This document shows, in pieces, positions 7,658 through 16,400 of a DNA stretch of 24,551 nucleotides. Position numbers and translations under genes: made by a program. The notes under the pieces were generated by a model that was not told the origin of the DNA, did not search any database, and saw only the letters and a program-made list of their open reading frames with translations. Source of the stretch: Scytonema sp. UIC 10036 (GTDB lineage: Bacteria > Cyanobacteriota > Cyanobacteriia > Cyanobacteriales > Nostocaceae). The stretch is from the NCBI RefSeq assembly GCF_009725235.1, contig NZ_WJFC01000124.1, positions 12,501 through 37,051 on the forward strand. Direction: 5' to 3'. Every line of letters starts with the position of its first letter. Within the stretch, counting starts at the first letter, position 1.

Positions 7658-8032
7658 GTGCCAACAACATTAGTAATCTTTTACAAAGAGGAGGATGGAA
7701 GTGTCCCAGTGCTAGAATGGTTAGATAATCTGCCACAAAAAGCTCAAGATAAGTGCCGTGTGAGAATTGAGCGACTTGCTGACCTAGGACACGAACTACG
7801 AAGACCAGAAGCCGACTTTCTAAGAGACAAGATTTATGAGCTTCGAGTGAGTCTACAAGGTATCCAATACCGAATTCTTTATTTCTTCTACGAAAACACA
7901 TCAGTAGTTCTTTCACATGGAATAATCAAGGAACGGGAAGTTCCACCAAAGGAGATTGACAGAGCAATTCAAAGAAAGAAAAGCTTTGAAGAAAATCCAG
8001 AAGTCCACACATATAAGGAACAAGAGCAATGA
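7658..8032 (+). CDS. HigB-like toxin (phage Gp49-like / RelE superfamily)
   Basis: This is the probable mRNA-cleaving toxin of a type II toxin-antitoxin pair. The protein reads VIFYKEEDGSVPVLEWLDNL, then KCRVRIERLADLGHELRRPEADFLRDKIYELRV, RILYFFYENTSVVLSHGIIK and VPPKEIDRAIQRKKSF. This is the signature order of Gp49-like/HigB proteins, with the basic Arg/Lys residues expected for RNA binding. The frame opens at ATG 7634, but I favour the GTG at 7658. AAGGATAAGGA (7646-7656) gives a good ribosome site in front of it, and relatives as I recall them start at this point (about 124 residues). Its stop overlaps the antitoxin start in ATGA, so the order is toxin first. The biochemical role is inferred from family. 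Confidence 0.88.
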   Translation: MPTTLVIFYKEEDGSVPVLEWLDNLPQKAQDKCRVRIERLADLGHELRRPEADFLRDKIYELRVSLQGIQYRILYFFYENTSVVLSHGIIKEREVPPKEIDRAIQRKKSFEENPEVHTYKEQEQ

Positions 8033-8355
8033 GAGAACACAAAATAACCAGTAATGCCCTCACAATTATACATCAGCGTTATTACCAAGGAAAACCAGAT
8101 CGTATTGCGGCACTCCAACAAGCAAGAATTAATGATGAAGTCGCTCGAAAAATCAATCTCCTTAGAGAGGAGAAAGGACTTTCTCAAGATGAACTGGCTC
8201 AACTTGTTGGCGTAGATACATCAGTTATTTGCCAACTTGAAGATGCTGACTACGAAGGGGATGCGATCGCCATGCTAAATCACATTGCAGCAGTTTTTGA
8301 TAAACGTGTGGCTATCGATCTAATACCTATCTCTAATAACTGTTTATTTTCATGA
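8029..8355 (+). CDS. HigA-like antitoxin, XRE-type helix-turn-helix
   Basis: The 108-residue partner of the upstream toxin starts in the ATGA overlap at 8029, with AAGGA about nine bases before the ATG. An XRE/Cro helix-turn-helix spans about residues 38-95 (NDEVARKINLLREEKGLSQDELAQLVGVDTSVICQLEDADYEG). Antitoxins of this kind bind the toxin and repress the shared promoter. A HIP1 site lies inside the gene at 8263-8270. The C-terminus ends in VAIDLIPISNN, a strand typical of HigA-like proteins. Confidence 0.9.
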   Translation: MREHKITSNALTIIHQRYYQGKPDRIAALQQARINDEVARKINLLREEKGLSQDELAQLVGVDTSVICQLEDADYEGDAIAMLNHIAAVFDKRVAIDLIPISNNCLFS

Positions 8356-8496
8356 TTGACGAAATAGACAAGATGTGAATTAGCTATCATCAAGAAAACA
8401 AGATGCTATCGTGACTCTTTAATTAGGCATTTTGTATCCACGGTATGTCGTTTGTATAATGTTTAATATATTCACTCACAGAGATTTAATTAGACA

Positions 8497-9186
8497 ATGA
8501 GAATGACAATTAATTATGACTTTAGTTTAAAAAATGCTAGCGTTACTGAGGCAAGAGAAAAAATTGTTGCTTTACGTAACTAGGCTTTACGACTTCCTTT
8601 TAAGTTTGTTGATGAGTTGGTGGAAATTTCAGGAGATGATTGTTATTTTGATAAAGATGATTTCAACGTTCCCCATTGTTTTATTAAAATTCGGGCATGA
8701 AAACCAGTAGAAATTGCTATGAATGGCTTTTCTCGGGAAAATTCTACCTATATTATTGGTTTTGATTCGCTTCCAGGAGAAGGTTCTGAAACTCCTATTT
8801 TTGGTTTGGCTACCCACTCGGAAATCAAAGATGTTAATGACTGGATGTGGACGGGTTTTTGTAAAACTCAATATGCTAGCAATCCCGAATATGGTGGTTT
8901 GGAGAATTTTCTCAAGTGTCATTTACTGATTGTGAAAATGCTCGATGTGGCTTGTGAATTAGGAATTACTTGCGATGTGAGCGATGAAGGCGGTTACTGG
9001 GAGAAACGAAATATAGAAAAACTTGTTTCAAATATTCGCAAACATAATATTTTAATGGCGGCTTTGACGGGAAAAATTAAAGATGATTTAGCTGTTATAG
9101 GTAATATTCCTGTTCTGTCTCCTATTTTTGATTATCCTAATTTTGAGCATTTGGAAGCTGAAGGGAGGCAGACACCAGATTTGTAA
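8497..9186 (+). pseudogene. Broken gene of unknown function, two in-frame stop codons
   Basis: A single reading frame runs from ATG 8497 (MRMTINYDFSLKNASVTEAR) to TAA at 9184-9186. It is cut by TAG at 8581-8583 (codon 29) and TGA at 8698-8700 (codon 68). The segments between the stops read as normal protein (for example LPFKFVDELVEISGDDCYFD and KPVEIAMNGFSRENSTYIIG), so the full product would have been about 229 residues. The last 155 codons remain open from an internal ATG at 8719 and could still yield a fragment. I do not recognise the family. Sequence such as FDSLPGEGSETPIFGLATHS and DEGGYWEKRNIEKLV suggests a soluble globular protein. No frameshift is needed. Two unrelated stop codons favour decay over recoding. 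A terminator follows at 9214. Confidence 0.75.
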
Positions 9187-9213
9187 TTCGACAAATCCAT
9201 TCCCTCACCAAAT

Positions 9214-9243
9214 CCCAGTATCTCCCAAATACTGGGTTTCTTT
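9214..9243 (+). terminator. Rho-independent terminator after the broken gene
   Basis: CCCAGTAT (9214-9221) and ATACTGGG (9229-9236) form a perfect 8-bp stem with a seven-base loop, followed by TTTCTTT. It lies 28 bases after the stop of the broken gene, so this locus was once an independent transcription unit. Confidence 0.8.
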
Positions 9244-9288
9244 ATTACATAAATGATTTAGGATTCCTAATAGAAGGAATTTACGGTG

Positions 9289-10839
9289 ATGGAATTGGCT
9301 TGTATGTCGCTAACAGAAGAAATTCTCTCGCAACTACCTGGTAATGTTCTAGAAGGGCTACGTCAAAGCGATCGCATCTTAGCATCCATAAGAGAAGGTA
9401 ATACACAAAGACTAACATTTGTCAAGGAAACAACCCAGCCTTTAGGTACCGTAGATTGGGACATTATCATTTGCGGTGGAACCTTGGGCATTTTAATTGG
9501 CTCCGCCTTAGCTTTAAAAGGAGTGCGAGTGGCGCTCCTAGAACGGAGAATATTGCGGGGTAGAGAGCAAGAATGGAACATTTCCCGCAAAGAATTACAA
9601 GTTTTTTTAGAATTAAATTTACTGACAACAGAAGAATTAGAAAAAGCGATCGCAACAGAATACAATCCTGCGAGAGTCAGCTTCCATAACGGTACAGAAG
9701 TTTGGGTGCAAGATGTCCTAAATATTGGCGTAGATCCAGTTTACCTATTAGAAACCTTAAAACAGAAATTTCTTACCTCTGGTGGAAAATTATTTGAGAA
9801 CACACCATTTACAGAAGCCGTCATTCATCCCGACGGAGTCAGAGTCAACAACCAGTTCACAACCAGGTTGCTCATTGACGCAATGGGACATCTTTCTCCC
9901 ATTGTGCAACAAGCACGAGCAGGACAAAAACCAGATGCACTGTGTTTGGTGGTAGGAAGTTGCGCTCGAGGTTTTCCGGAAAATCACACGGGGGATTTGT
10001 TGTTATCTTTCACACCCTTGCGCGATCGATACCAGTACTTTTGGGAAGCTTTCCCAGCAAAAGATGGTAGAACCACCTACCTATTTACTTACATGGATGC
10101 ACATCCACAAACCATGAATTTGGAAGCACTTTTTGAGGACTATCTGCGCTTAATGCCAGAATATCAAGGTGTGAAGTTAAACCAGCTGACATTTCAACGA
10201 GCACTATTTGGCTTTTTCCCCTCCTACCGACAAAGCCCTTTAAAGACACCTTGGAACCGCATATTACCAGTCGGAGATAGCAGTGGTAACCAGTCTCCCT
10301 TAAGTTTTGGGGGATTTGGTGCAATGGTACGTCACCTACATCGTCTGACAATTGGCATTCATGAAGCACTACAAACCGATCGATTATCTGCCAATGCACT
10401 CTCACTGCTACAACCATACCAACCCAGTTTAGCTGTAACGTGGCTTTTCCAAAGAGCCATGAGTGTAGGAGTGAATCAAAAAATTGACCCCAATCAAATT
10501 AACCAACTCCTGTCTGCAGTCTTTCAACAAATGGAACAATTAGGCGAACCAGTCCTTAAACCATTTTTGCAAGACGTAGTTCAGTTTCCAGCACTAACAC
10601 AAACCCTCATCAAAACTGGTTTGACACACCCTGGATTAGTCGCCAAGGTGATTCCACAAGTGGGATTGGGAACTTTACTCAATTGGATGGTGCATTACGG
10701 AAATTTAGGGGTTTATGCTGCTTTGTTTTTGCTCAGTGAAATGTTACAACCGTGGATGAAAACTTTGCCTGATGTTTCCAAATACTATTGGCATCGTTTT
10801 GCTGAGGGTTGGAAGTATGGTTCTGGCAATGATTTTTAA
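9289..10839 (+). CDS. cruP: CruP-type lycopene cyclase-like FAD flavoprotein
   Basis: This is a flavoprotein of the CruA/CruP group, related to carotenoid cyclases. CruP is reported to act in carotenoid and oxidative-stress metabolism rather than being the main cyclase in many cyanobacteria. The product is about 516 residues. After a 50-residue lead (SLTEEILSQLPGNVLEGLRQ) comes the dinucleotide-binding fold WDIIICGGTLGILIGSALAL. The family block REQEWNISRKELQVFLELNL follows. Near residue 330 PVGDSSGNQSPLSFGGFGAM matches the second FAD-contact motif. The C-terminus has an amphipathic or membrane-touching helix (LGVYAALFLLSEML). AAGGA at 9274-9278 serves either GTG 9286 or ATG 9289. An ATG at 9304 (MSLTEE) is the start I recall in relatives and may be the true one. 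I cannot exclude CruA from sequence memory alone. Confidence 0.78.
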   Translation: MELACMSLTEEILSQLPGNVLEGLRQSDRILASIREGNTQRLTFVKETTQPLGTVDWDIIICGGTLGILIGSALALKGVRVALLERRILRGREQEWNISRKELQVFLELNLLTTEELEKAIATEYNPARVSFHNGTEVWVQDVLNIGVDPVYLLETLKQKFLTSGGKLFENTPFTEAVIHPDGVRVNNQFTTRLLIDAMGHLSPIVQQARAGQKPDALCLVVGSCARGFPENHTGDLLLSFTPLRDRYQYFWEAFPAKDGRTTYLFTYMDAHPQTMNLEALFEDYLRLMPEYQGVKLNQLTFQRALFGFFPSYRQSPLKTPWNRILPVGDSSGNQSPLSFGGFGAMVRHLHRLTIGIHEALQTDRLSANALSLLQPYQPSLAVTWLFQRAMSVGVNQKIDPNQINQLLSAVFQQMEQLGEPVLKPFLQDVVQFPALTQTLIKTGLTHPGLVAKVIPQVGLGTLLNWMVHYGNLGVYAALFLLSEMLQPWMKTLPDVSKYYWHRFAEGWKYGSGNDF

Positions 10840-10840
10840 A

Positions 10841-11087
10841 TGGTTAGTGGTTAGTGGTTAGTGGTTAGTGGTTAGTGGTTAGTTTAGTGTTAGTGTTAGT
10901 GGTTAGTGGTAGTGTTAGTGGTTAGTGGTTATCGCAACAACTAACAACAACAACCAACAACTAACAACCAACAACCAACAACAACAACCAACAACCAACA
11001 ACTAACAACCAACAAACTAACAACTAACAACTAACAACTAACAACCAACAACTAACAACCAACAACTAACAACCAACAACTAACAAT
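10841..11087. repeat. Large heptanucleotide-repeat block with mirrored arms
   Basis: The left half (to about 10931) is built from TTAGTGG units, some imperfect. After a short junction around TTATCGCAAC, the right half (to 11087) is built from CAACTAA and CAACCAA units, which are roughly the reverse complement of the left. The block fills the whole gap between the CruP stop and the next start codon, leaving only CAAT before the ATG at 11088. Transcribed, the two halves could fold into a long imperfect hairpin covering the ribosome entry region. Confidence 0.9.
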
Positions 11088-11777
11088 ATGCGAGGAATTA
11101 AATATTTTGCAGTACTGATTGGCTTGCTGCGAGAACGACAAGCATTTTTAGAGGATATTAGCCAAGGGGTGAGATTGCCAACTAAAATCATATCCTTACT
11201 TGTATGTAGTTCTCTATTCCTTGCCATCTATGGTGGAATCATTGGTGCTTACCATAGTTGGATGCAGGCTTTGTCCTCAGCTATTAAACTACCAGCCCTC
11301 TATCTAATCACACTACTGATTTGTTTGCCTACACTTTTCTTTTCTAACATCATTTTTGGGTCAAAACGCACTTTTGGTCAGCATTTTGCCTTAGTACTAA
11401 CAGCCGTTTCTGTAACGAGCGTGCTGTTATTTAGTTTTGCTCCTATCACACTGTTTTTTTTAATTACAACAAATAATTACCAATTTCTCATTTTGTTAAA
11501 TGTCATTATCTTTGCTTTAACAGGATTTATTGGTATTTCTTCTTTATATCAAGCAACCAGCGTAGTTTTAGAACAAGATGGGGAGGGGAGCACTACCCGT
11601 AAAAAAATTATACGTTCTTGGTTATTTCTTTATGCTTTTGTTGGAAGCCAGTTAGGATGGACTCTCAGACCTTTCTTTGGTACACCTGATTCTACTTTTC
11701 AATTATTTAGAGAAAGAGAAGGAAACTTTTATTTAAGCGTCCTACAATCCATTGGTTATTTGTTGGGGTTTCGTTAG
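11088..11777 (+). CDS. Polytopic membrane protein, paralogue 1, uncharacterised
   Basis: A 229-residue integral membrane protein of unknown function. The N-terminus is cytosolic and charged (LLRERQAFLEDISQGVRL). About five hydrophobic segments follow at roughly residues 35-55, 68-92, 100-124, 130-150 and 174-190. Conserved loops include LFGSK/R-type sequence, SFAPITLFFLIT, RSWLFLYAFVGSQLGW and LRPFFGTPDSTFQLF. Related cyanobacterial proteins are, as I recall, sometimes labelled actin-binding WH2 domain proteins, but I see no basis for actin binding. It is closely similar along its whole length to the next gene, so the two arose by tandem duplication. No Shine-Dalgarno is present and the heptamer block ends four bases before the ATG. 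The stop codon TAG is itself part of the first unit of the next block. Confidence 0.85.
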   Translation: MRGIKYFAVLIGLLRERQAFLEDISQGVRLPTKIISLLVCSSLFLAIYGGIIGAYHSWMQALSSAIKLPALYLITLLICLPTLFFSNIIFGSKRTFGQHFALVLTAVSVTSVLLFSFAPITLFFLITTNNYQFLILLNVIIFALTGFIGISSLYQATSVVLEQDGEGSTTRKKIIRSWLFLYAFVGSQLGWTLRPFFGTPDSTFQLFREREGNFYLSVLQSIGYLLGFR

Positions 11778-11914
11778 TTGTTAGTGGTTAGTGGATAGTT
11801 GTTAGTTGTTATTCGCTATTAATAATTAACTAAAATTTGTTAACCATTAACCACTAACTATTAACCACTAACCACCAACCACCAACCACTAACCACCAAC
11901 CACTAACCAATAAT
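11774..11914. repeat. Second heptanucleotide-repeat block with mirrored arms
   Basis: The left arm (11774-11812) has TTAGTTG/TTAGTGG units. An AT-rich centre follows, then the right arm (about 11843-11908) has CCACTAA/CCACCAA/CTATTAA units. The design matches the block at 10841-11087 and it bridges the two paralogous genes. It starts within the stop codon of the first and ends eight bases before the ATG of the second. Confidence 0.88.
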
Positions 11915-12622
11915 ATGATTCAAAAACAATTTCAAGGCGTACAACACTTTTCTGTCCTTCTTAGCTTACTGCGCGATCGCCAAGCTTTTCTAGAAGAAAT
12001 CCGACAAGAAATCAGGCTGCAAAGCAAAATCAGTTCTCTGCTGGTTTCAAGTTCCATATTTTTTGCTATTTACGGGGCGATTATCGGTTCATCCCACAGT
12101 TGGCTACAGGCAATTTCTGGAAGCATCAAGTTACCAGCATTTTATTTACTGACTCTCATCATTTGTTTTCCAACTTTATTCTTTTTTAATGTTTTATTTG
12201 GTTCCCGTAGCAGCTTTGTACAGCATTTTGTCGTGCTGCTAACTGCTGTATCGGTAATTAGTGTCCTCTTGTTCAGTTTTGCACCCGTGACGCTGTTCTT
12301 TTTAATTACAGCTCCTGACTCCTATCAGTTTTTTAAACTGTTAAATGTTGTCATTTTTGGGATTACGGGTTCTTTTGGAGTTAAATTCCTTTACGAGGGG
12401 ATGCAATTACTTTCTCAACAAGATGAGGTGGGCAAAAAAACGCGCACAACTATATTGCGATCGTGGTTGTTTCTTTACGCGTTTGTGGGAATGCAGTTGG
12501 GATGGTTTCTCAGACCATTTTTTGGTGCGCCCGATTCTCAATTTGAGTTGTTCCGGGCTGTACAAGGTAACTTTTATCTTGATATTGTCTCAGCGCTTTC
12601 AGAAATTTTTGGCGCACGTTGA
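11915..12622 (+). CDS. Polytopic membrane protein, paralogue 2, uncharacterised
   Basis: A 235-residue paralogue of the preceding gene, about 60% identical by eye with no large gaps. It has the same layout: LLRDRQAFLEEIRQEIRL at the N-terminus, about five membrane segments, SFAPVTLFFLIT near residue 120, and RSWLFLYAFVGMQLGW and LRPFFGAPDSQFELF near the C-terminus. The strongest conservation is in the last membrane segment and the LRPFFG.PDS.F.LFR loop, which is therefore the likely functional part. A HIP1 site lies at 11973-11980. No Shine-Dalgarno is present; a heptamer block precedes the ATG. A perfect 19-base palindrome follows the gene and may act as its 3' end. Function unknown. Confidence 0.87.
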   Translation: MIQKQFQGVQHFSVLLSLLRDRQAFLEEIRQEIRLQSKISSLLVSSSIFFAIYGAIIGSSHSWLQAISGSIKLPAFYLLTLIICFPTLFFFNVLFGSRSSFVQHFVVLLTAVSVISVLLFSFAPVTLFFLITAPDSYQFFKLLNVVIFGITGSFGVKFLYEGMQLLSQQDEVGKKTRTTILRSWLFLYAFVGMQLGWFLRPFFGAPDSQFELFRAVQGNFYLDIVSALSEIFGAR

Positions 12623-12655
12623 GTCCACCTCGTTCCCAGACGGTACTTACTTCCC

Positions 12656-12674
12656 CGACTTCTTCAAGAAGTCG
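12656..12674. repeat. Perfect short palindrome between convergent genes
   Basis: CGACTTCTT (12656-12664), one centre base, then AAGAAGTCG (12666-12674) form a perfect 9-bp arm palindrome. It is flanked by CCTCGTTCCCAG (12628-12639), the complement of the CTGGGAACGAGG motif of the element at 17721. It lies between convergent stop codons at 12622 and 12702 and could serve as a two-way transcript end, but lacks a T-tract. Confidence 0.65.
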
Positions 12675-12701
12675 AGGAACTCACATCTCAAGTACTAATC
12701 G

Positions 12702-12929
12702 CTACTCAATAATTTCGTCATACTGATTGGTATCGTCTTCCTGTAATTGTTTCATCTCCACCAAAACATCTGCCAAAGTTTTTTTATCTAGCCATTGATG
12801 ACGTTCTTTGGTATAATCTCCTTTACCTGAACTGAAATATTGAATAAACCGAATAGTATCGGCAACTCCCAGAGAATTGATTAGGGCATCATAGCCCTGT
12901 TTGATAATTTCATTTTGGGTTTTCATCAT
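12702..12929 (-). CDS. Putative antitoxin partner of PIN toxin
   Basis: A 75-residue acidic protein encoded directly after, and overlapping by 20 bases, the PIN-domain gene. It reads MMKTQNEIIKQGYDALINSL, then ADTIRFIQYFSSGKGDYTKE, RHQWLDKKTLADVLVEMKQL and an acidic tail DDTNQYDEIIE. The frame is open to 12959, but the ATG-ATG at 12929/12926 is chosen because GAGGA lies five to eight bases upstream. I recall similar proteins (the GDYTKERHQWLD block) beside PIN genes in many cyanobacteria. No classical DNA-binding domain is obvious, so autoregulation by this protein is uncertain. The antitoxin role is inferred from position and size. Confidence 0.75.
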   Translation of the reverse strand: MMKTQNEIIKQGYDALINSLGVADTIRFIQYFSSGKGDYTKERHQWLDKKTLADVLVEMKQLQEDDTNQYDEIIE

Positions 12930-13395
12930 TGCTTTCCTCAGCTTGTATGACTTCTCCAAGGCATTGAACGGGGTTATTAATGTTTACATTAATCAATTGA
13001 GAGTTTTTTTGGGCTTTTTTGAAAAGTCTGTCGTCTGTTGTAAGAAATACATCTGCCTGACTTCTTTCAGCGCTGGCAATATGGATTGCATCATAGCTGG
13101 AGAACCCTAATTTTTGGATTTGGGCTGCTCTTTCTTTAATGAATGTGCTATTAATAACTTTTATTTTAGCAATCAAGAGTAATTTTTTGAAATTTTGTAG
13201 TCTTTCTAAATCAGATATTTGGTTTAATTCGGCGATTAAAGCACTGCTGTTAATTAATTTCCAAGCCGCTGTTTGACATTGGCTGAGAATTGTCATAACT
13301 GCCTGTGCTTCCAAATAAATACGAGATTGGGTTTGGTCGTCAAATGGACGATTGAAGCAACAAGCATCAAGATAAATTTTATATTGTTTACTCAT
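12910..13395 (-). CDS. PIN-domain ribonuclease toxin (VapC-like)
   Basis: This is a probable toxin acting as a metal-dependent RNase. The 161-residue protein starts MSKQYKIYLDACCFNRPFDD. The frame also opens at a TTG at 13404, but the ATG at 13395 matches PIN starts. The acidic residues expected at the active site are visible: Asp10 (YLDACC), Glu56 (LIAELNQ), Asp102 (SSYDAIHIASAE) and Asp121/122 (FLTTDDRLFKKA). All four positions are intact. The gene precedes its putative antitoxin, the reverse of most vapBC operons but the same order as the HigBA-like pair at 7.6 kb. The Cys-Cys in DACCFNRPFDD is a feature of a distinct cyanobacterial PIN subgroup as I recall it. Confidence 0.87.
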   Translation of the reverse strand: MSKQYKIYLDACCFNRPFDDQTQSRIYLEAQAVMTILSQCQTAAWKLINSSALIAELNQISDLERLQNFKKLLLIAKIKVINSTFIKERAAQIQKLGFSSYDAIHIASAERSQADVFLTTDDRLFKKAQKNSQLINVNINNPVQCLGEVIQAEESNDENPK

Positions 13396-13433
13396 AATGT
13401 TCAATTATTTGAAAGTTCTAGAGTAGGTAGTAG

Positions 13434-13454
13434 TAACTAACTATTAACTATTAA
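13434..13454. repeat. Heptamer triplet upstream of the Tricorn gene
   Basis: TAACTAA, CTATTAA and CTATTAA are consecutive heptamers of the same family as the blocks at 10841 and 11774. They lie 20 bases before the ATG at 13475, again in the CWAYTAA orientation relative to the downstream gene. Confidence 0.65.
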
Positions 13455-13474
13455 CACTCTTCACGCTAAATTAG

Positions 13475-16400
13475 ATGCATAGCAGCGTATCAACAATCAT
13501 GAATAGACAATCCGGTTACTACAGGTTTCCAACAATTCACGGTACCAATGTTGTTTTCGTGTGTGAAGATGACCTTTGGAGTGTTCCACTTAGGGGCGGG
13601 TATGCTGTACGATTAACCTCAAATCTGGGAGCAGTCTCTCACCCTTTTTTTTCTCCCAATGGAAATTTACTGGCTTTTATCGGACGAGAAGAAGGTCATT
13701 CAGAAGTATACATGATGCCTGCTGATGGTGGTGTTGCCAAACGACTGACTTTTTTGGGAGCAAGTACAGCAGTTATAGGTTGGAGTTTGGATGGTAAGTC
13801 TATTCTTTTTTCCAGTAATGCAGCACAACCTTTTCGGCGAATACACAATCTCTACCGTATTAACCCAGAGGGCGGAATGCCAGAACGCCTTCCTGTAGGA
13901 TTGGCTCACCACATTTCCTATGGAGCGAATGGTGGTGCGATCTTAGGTAGAAATACGAGTGACATTGCTCACTGGAAACGCTATCGAGGTGGAACAACTG
14001 GAGTCCTTTGGATCGATCCATCAGGAACAGGAACGTTCCAAAAGCTTATCGATTTACCGGGAAATATCAGTGTTCCCATGTGGGTAGGGAAGCGTATTTA
14101 CTTTATTTCTGACTATGAGGGGATTGGAAACCTCTATTCCTGTACTCCTAGTGGGGAAGACTTAAAACGACATACCTACAGTCGCGAATATTATGTCCGT
14201 AATGCAACTACAGATGGCAAACGAATTGTCTATCATGCAGGTGCGGAACTTTTTTGCTTCGATCCAACCTTAGAGGAAAATTTTCAAATTGAGGTTGACT
14301 TCCACAGCCCTCAAGTTCAGAGACATCGCAAATTTGTGGATGCTGCAAACTATTTGGAAGAATTTAACTTACATCCAGAGGGACATTCTACCCTAATCAC
14401 CTGTCGGGGTAAAAGTTTTTGGTTTGGGAACTGGGAAGGTGCAGTGACTCAAATTGGGCTTCCAGATGGCGTGCGTTATCGTTTAACTCGTTGGTTGAAT
14501 GATAAAAAGCGATTTGTGACTATCTCTGACAATGGAGGAATAGAAGCACTTGAAATTCACAGCCTAAATTTGAATGCACAACCAGAACGTTTGGATGGAC
14601 TGGATTTAGGTAAAGCCGTTGCAATGGATGTTTCACCAGTGGAGGATTTGGTGGTTCTATCTAATCATCGGTTTGAATTAATTTTGGTAAATTTAAAGAC
14701 TCAAGAAAGTTGTATAATTGACTGTAGCAACCACAATCGGATTGGCGGACTTTGTTGGTCTCCAGATGGTAAATGGATTGCCTACAGCTTTTCAGAAAAT
14801 TCAAAAGTATCGGTAATTAAGCTATATTCTGTTGAGGATGGTAGTACTCATCACTTGACAGAACCCTGTTTCTGGGATTTTAGCCCTTCTTTCGATCCAG
14901 AGGGTAAGTTCCTTTATTTTCTTTCCTACCGAGAATTTAATCCGGTTTACGATCGCCTCTACTTTGACTTAGGTTTTCCTCGCGCAGTACGTCCATTCCT
15001 CATTTCTCTCAAAAAAGATACACCATCACCGTTTGTAGCCGTTCCCAAACCACTGACAAAGCAGTCCCAAAATTCAACGGAGAAATCATCTGGTGAAAAT
15101 GGCGATCGCGAAGAAAATGGAGAAGCAAAAAGCGCTCTTGCATCTGAGAAAAAAACTCCAAAAATTGAAATAGATTTTGATGGTATTACCCATAGAATTG
15201 TTGCTTTTCCAGTTCCGGAAGGGAACTACCAAAAAATTTGGGGGTTAAAAGGAAAAGTCTTGTTTAGTTCTTTCCCAATTCAAGGAACTTTGGATAATGA
15301 TGATGACTGGTTTCATGAAAAAGATGAAAAAGCATCGTTGCTTGTGTACGATTTTGACAAACAAAAACAAGATACAGTAGCTAAAGAAATAAGTAGTTTC
15401 AAAGTAGCTAGAGATAACGAAACAGTCATCTATCGTTCTAAAAATCGATTGCGTGTCTGTACGGCTACCCCTCAAACCAATCACAAGCTCGAAGATGAAC
15501 CAGGGCGAAAAACGGGATGGCTCGATCTAAAACGAGTGCGAATTTCTGTTGTTCCCACTCAAGAATTTCAACAAATGATGCGAGAAGCTTGGCGGTTGCA
15601 AAAAGAGCATTTTTGGGTGGAAAATATGTCGGGTGTAGATTGGGAAAGGGTTTGGCAACGCTATCGCCCTCTGTTAGACAAAGTTTCTACTCGTTCTGAA
15701 TTTTCAGACTTAATCTGGGAAATGCAAGGAGAACTGGGGACATCCCACGCCTATGAAATGGGTGGCGATTACCGGAAGTCCCCCTCCTACCGATTGGGGT
15801 TTTTGGGTGCAGATTTTTCCTTTGATACTAATGCAGACGCTTATCGGGTAGAACACATTGTTCGTGGTGATTCTTGGGATGAAAAAGCAGATTCTCCCTT
15901 GAATCGTCTTGGTACTCATGTTCAAGTAGGCGATTTACTGTTAGCAGTGAACGGACAAAGAGTGAGTCGCGATCGCCCTTTGCAAGAAATGTTAGTTCAC
16001 CAAGCCGAATGTGAAGTTTCTCTAACGTTTGCGGGTTCTTCTTCTCCTGAAGAGTATCGCACTATGACTGTAAAAGCTCTCAAAGACGAGAGCAAAGCTC
16101 GCTATCGGGAGTGGGTGGAGCACAACCGTCAACTAGTTCATAAAAAAACAAGTCATCGGGTGGGTTATGTCCACATACCAGATATGGGACCGAGGGGTTA
16201 TGCTGAATTTCACCGCTATTATTCTGTGGAAGCACAGTATGAAGGACTGATTGTTGATGTGCGATATAACTCTGGGGGGCATGTATCGCAACTCTTGTTA
16301 GAGAAGTTATCACGCAAGCGGATTGGCTACAGAGTTCCTCGTTGGCATCAACCGCAACCCTATCCATATGATTCTGTTGCAGGATCAATTTTAGCGATCG

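Noticed and set aside
8581..8700. Stop-codon recoding (for example selenocysteine at TGA or pyrrolysine at TAG) in the broken gene
   Set aside because: Two different stop codons would both need recoding, no recoding structure was recognised, and such systems are not known in cyanobacteria of this kind. Pseudogene decay is simpler.
9363..10417. Several minus-strand open frames within the CruP-like gene
   Set aside because: Antisense shadows of a gene with clear flavoprotein motifs; no ribosome sites or domains.
10841..11087. CRISPR array
   Set aside because: The units are 7 bases, contiguous and without unique spacers. They are short tandem repeats.
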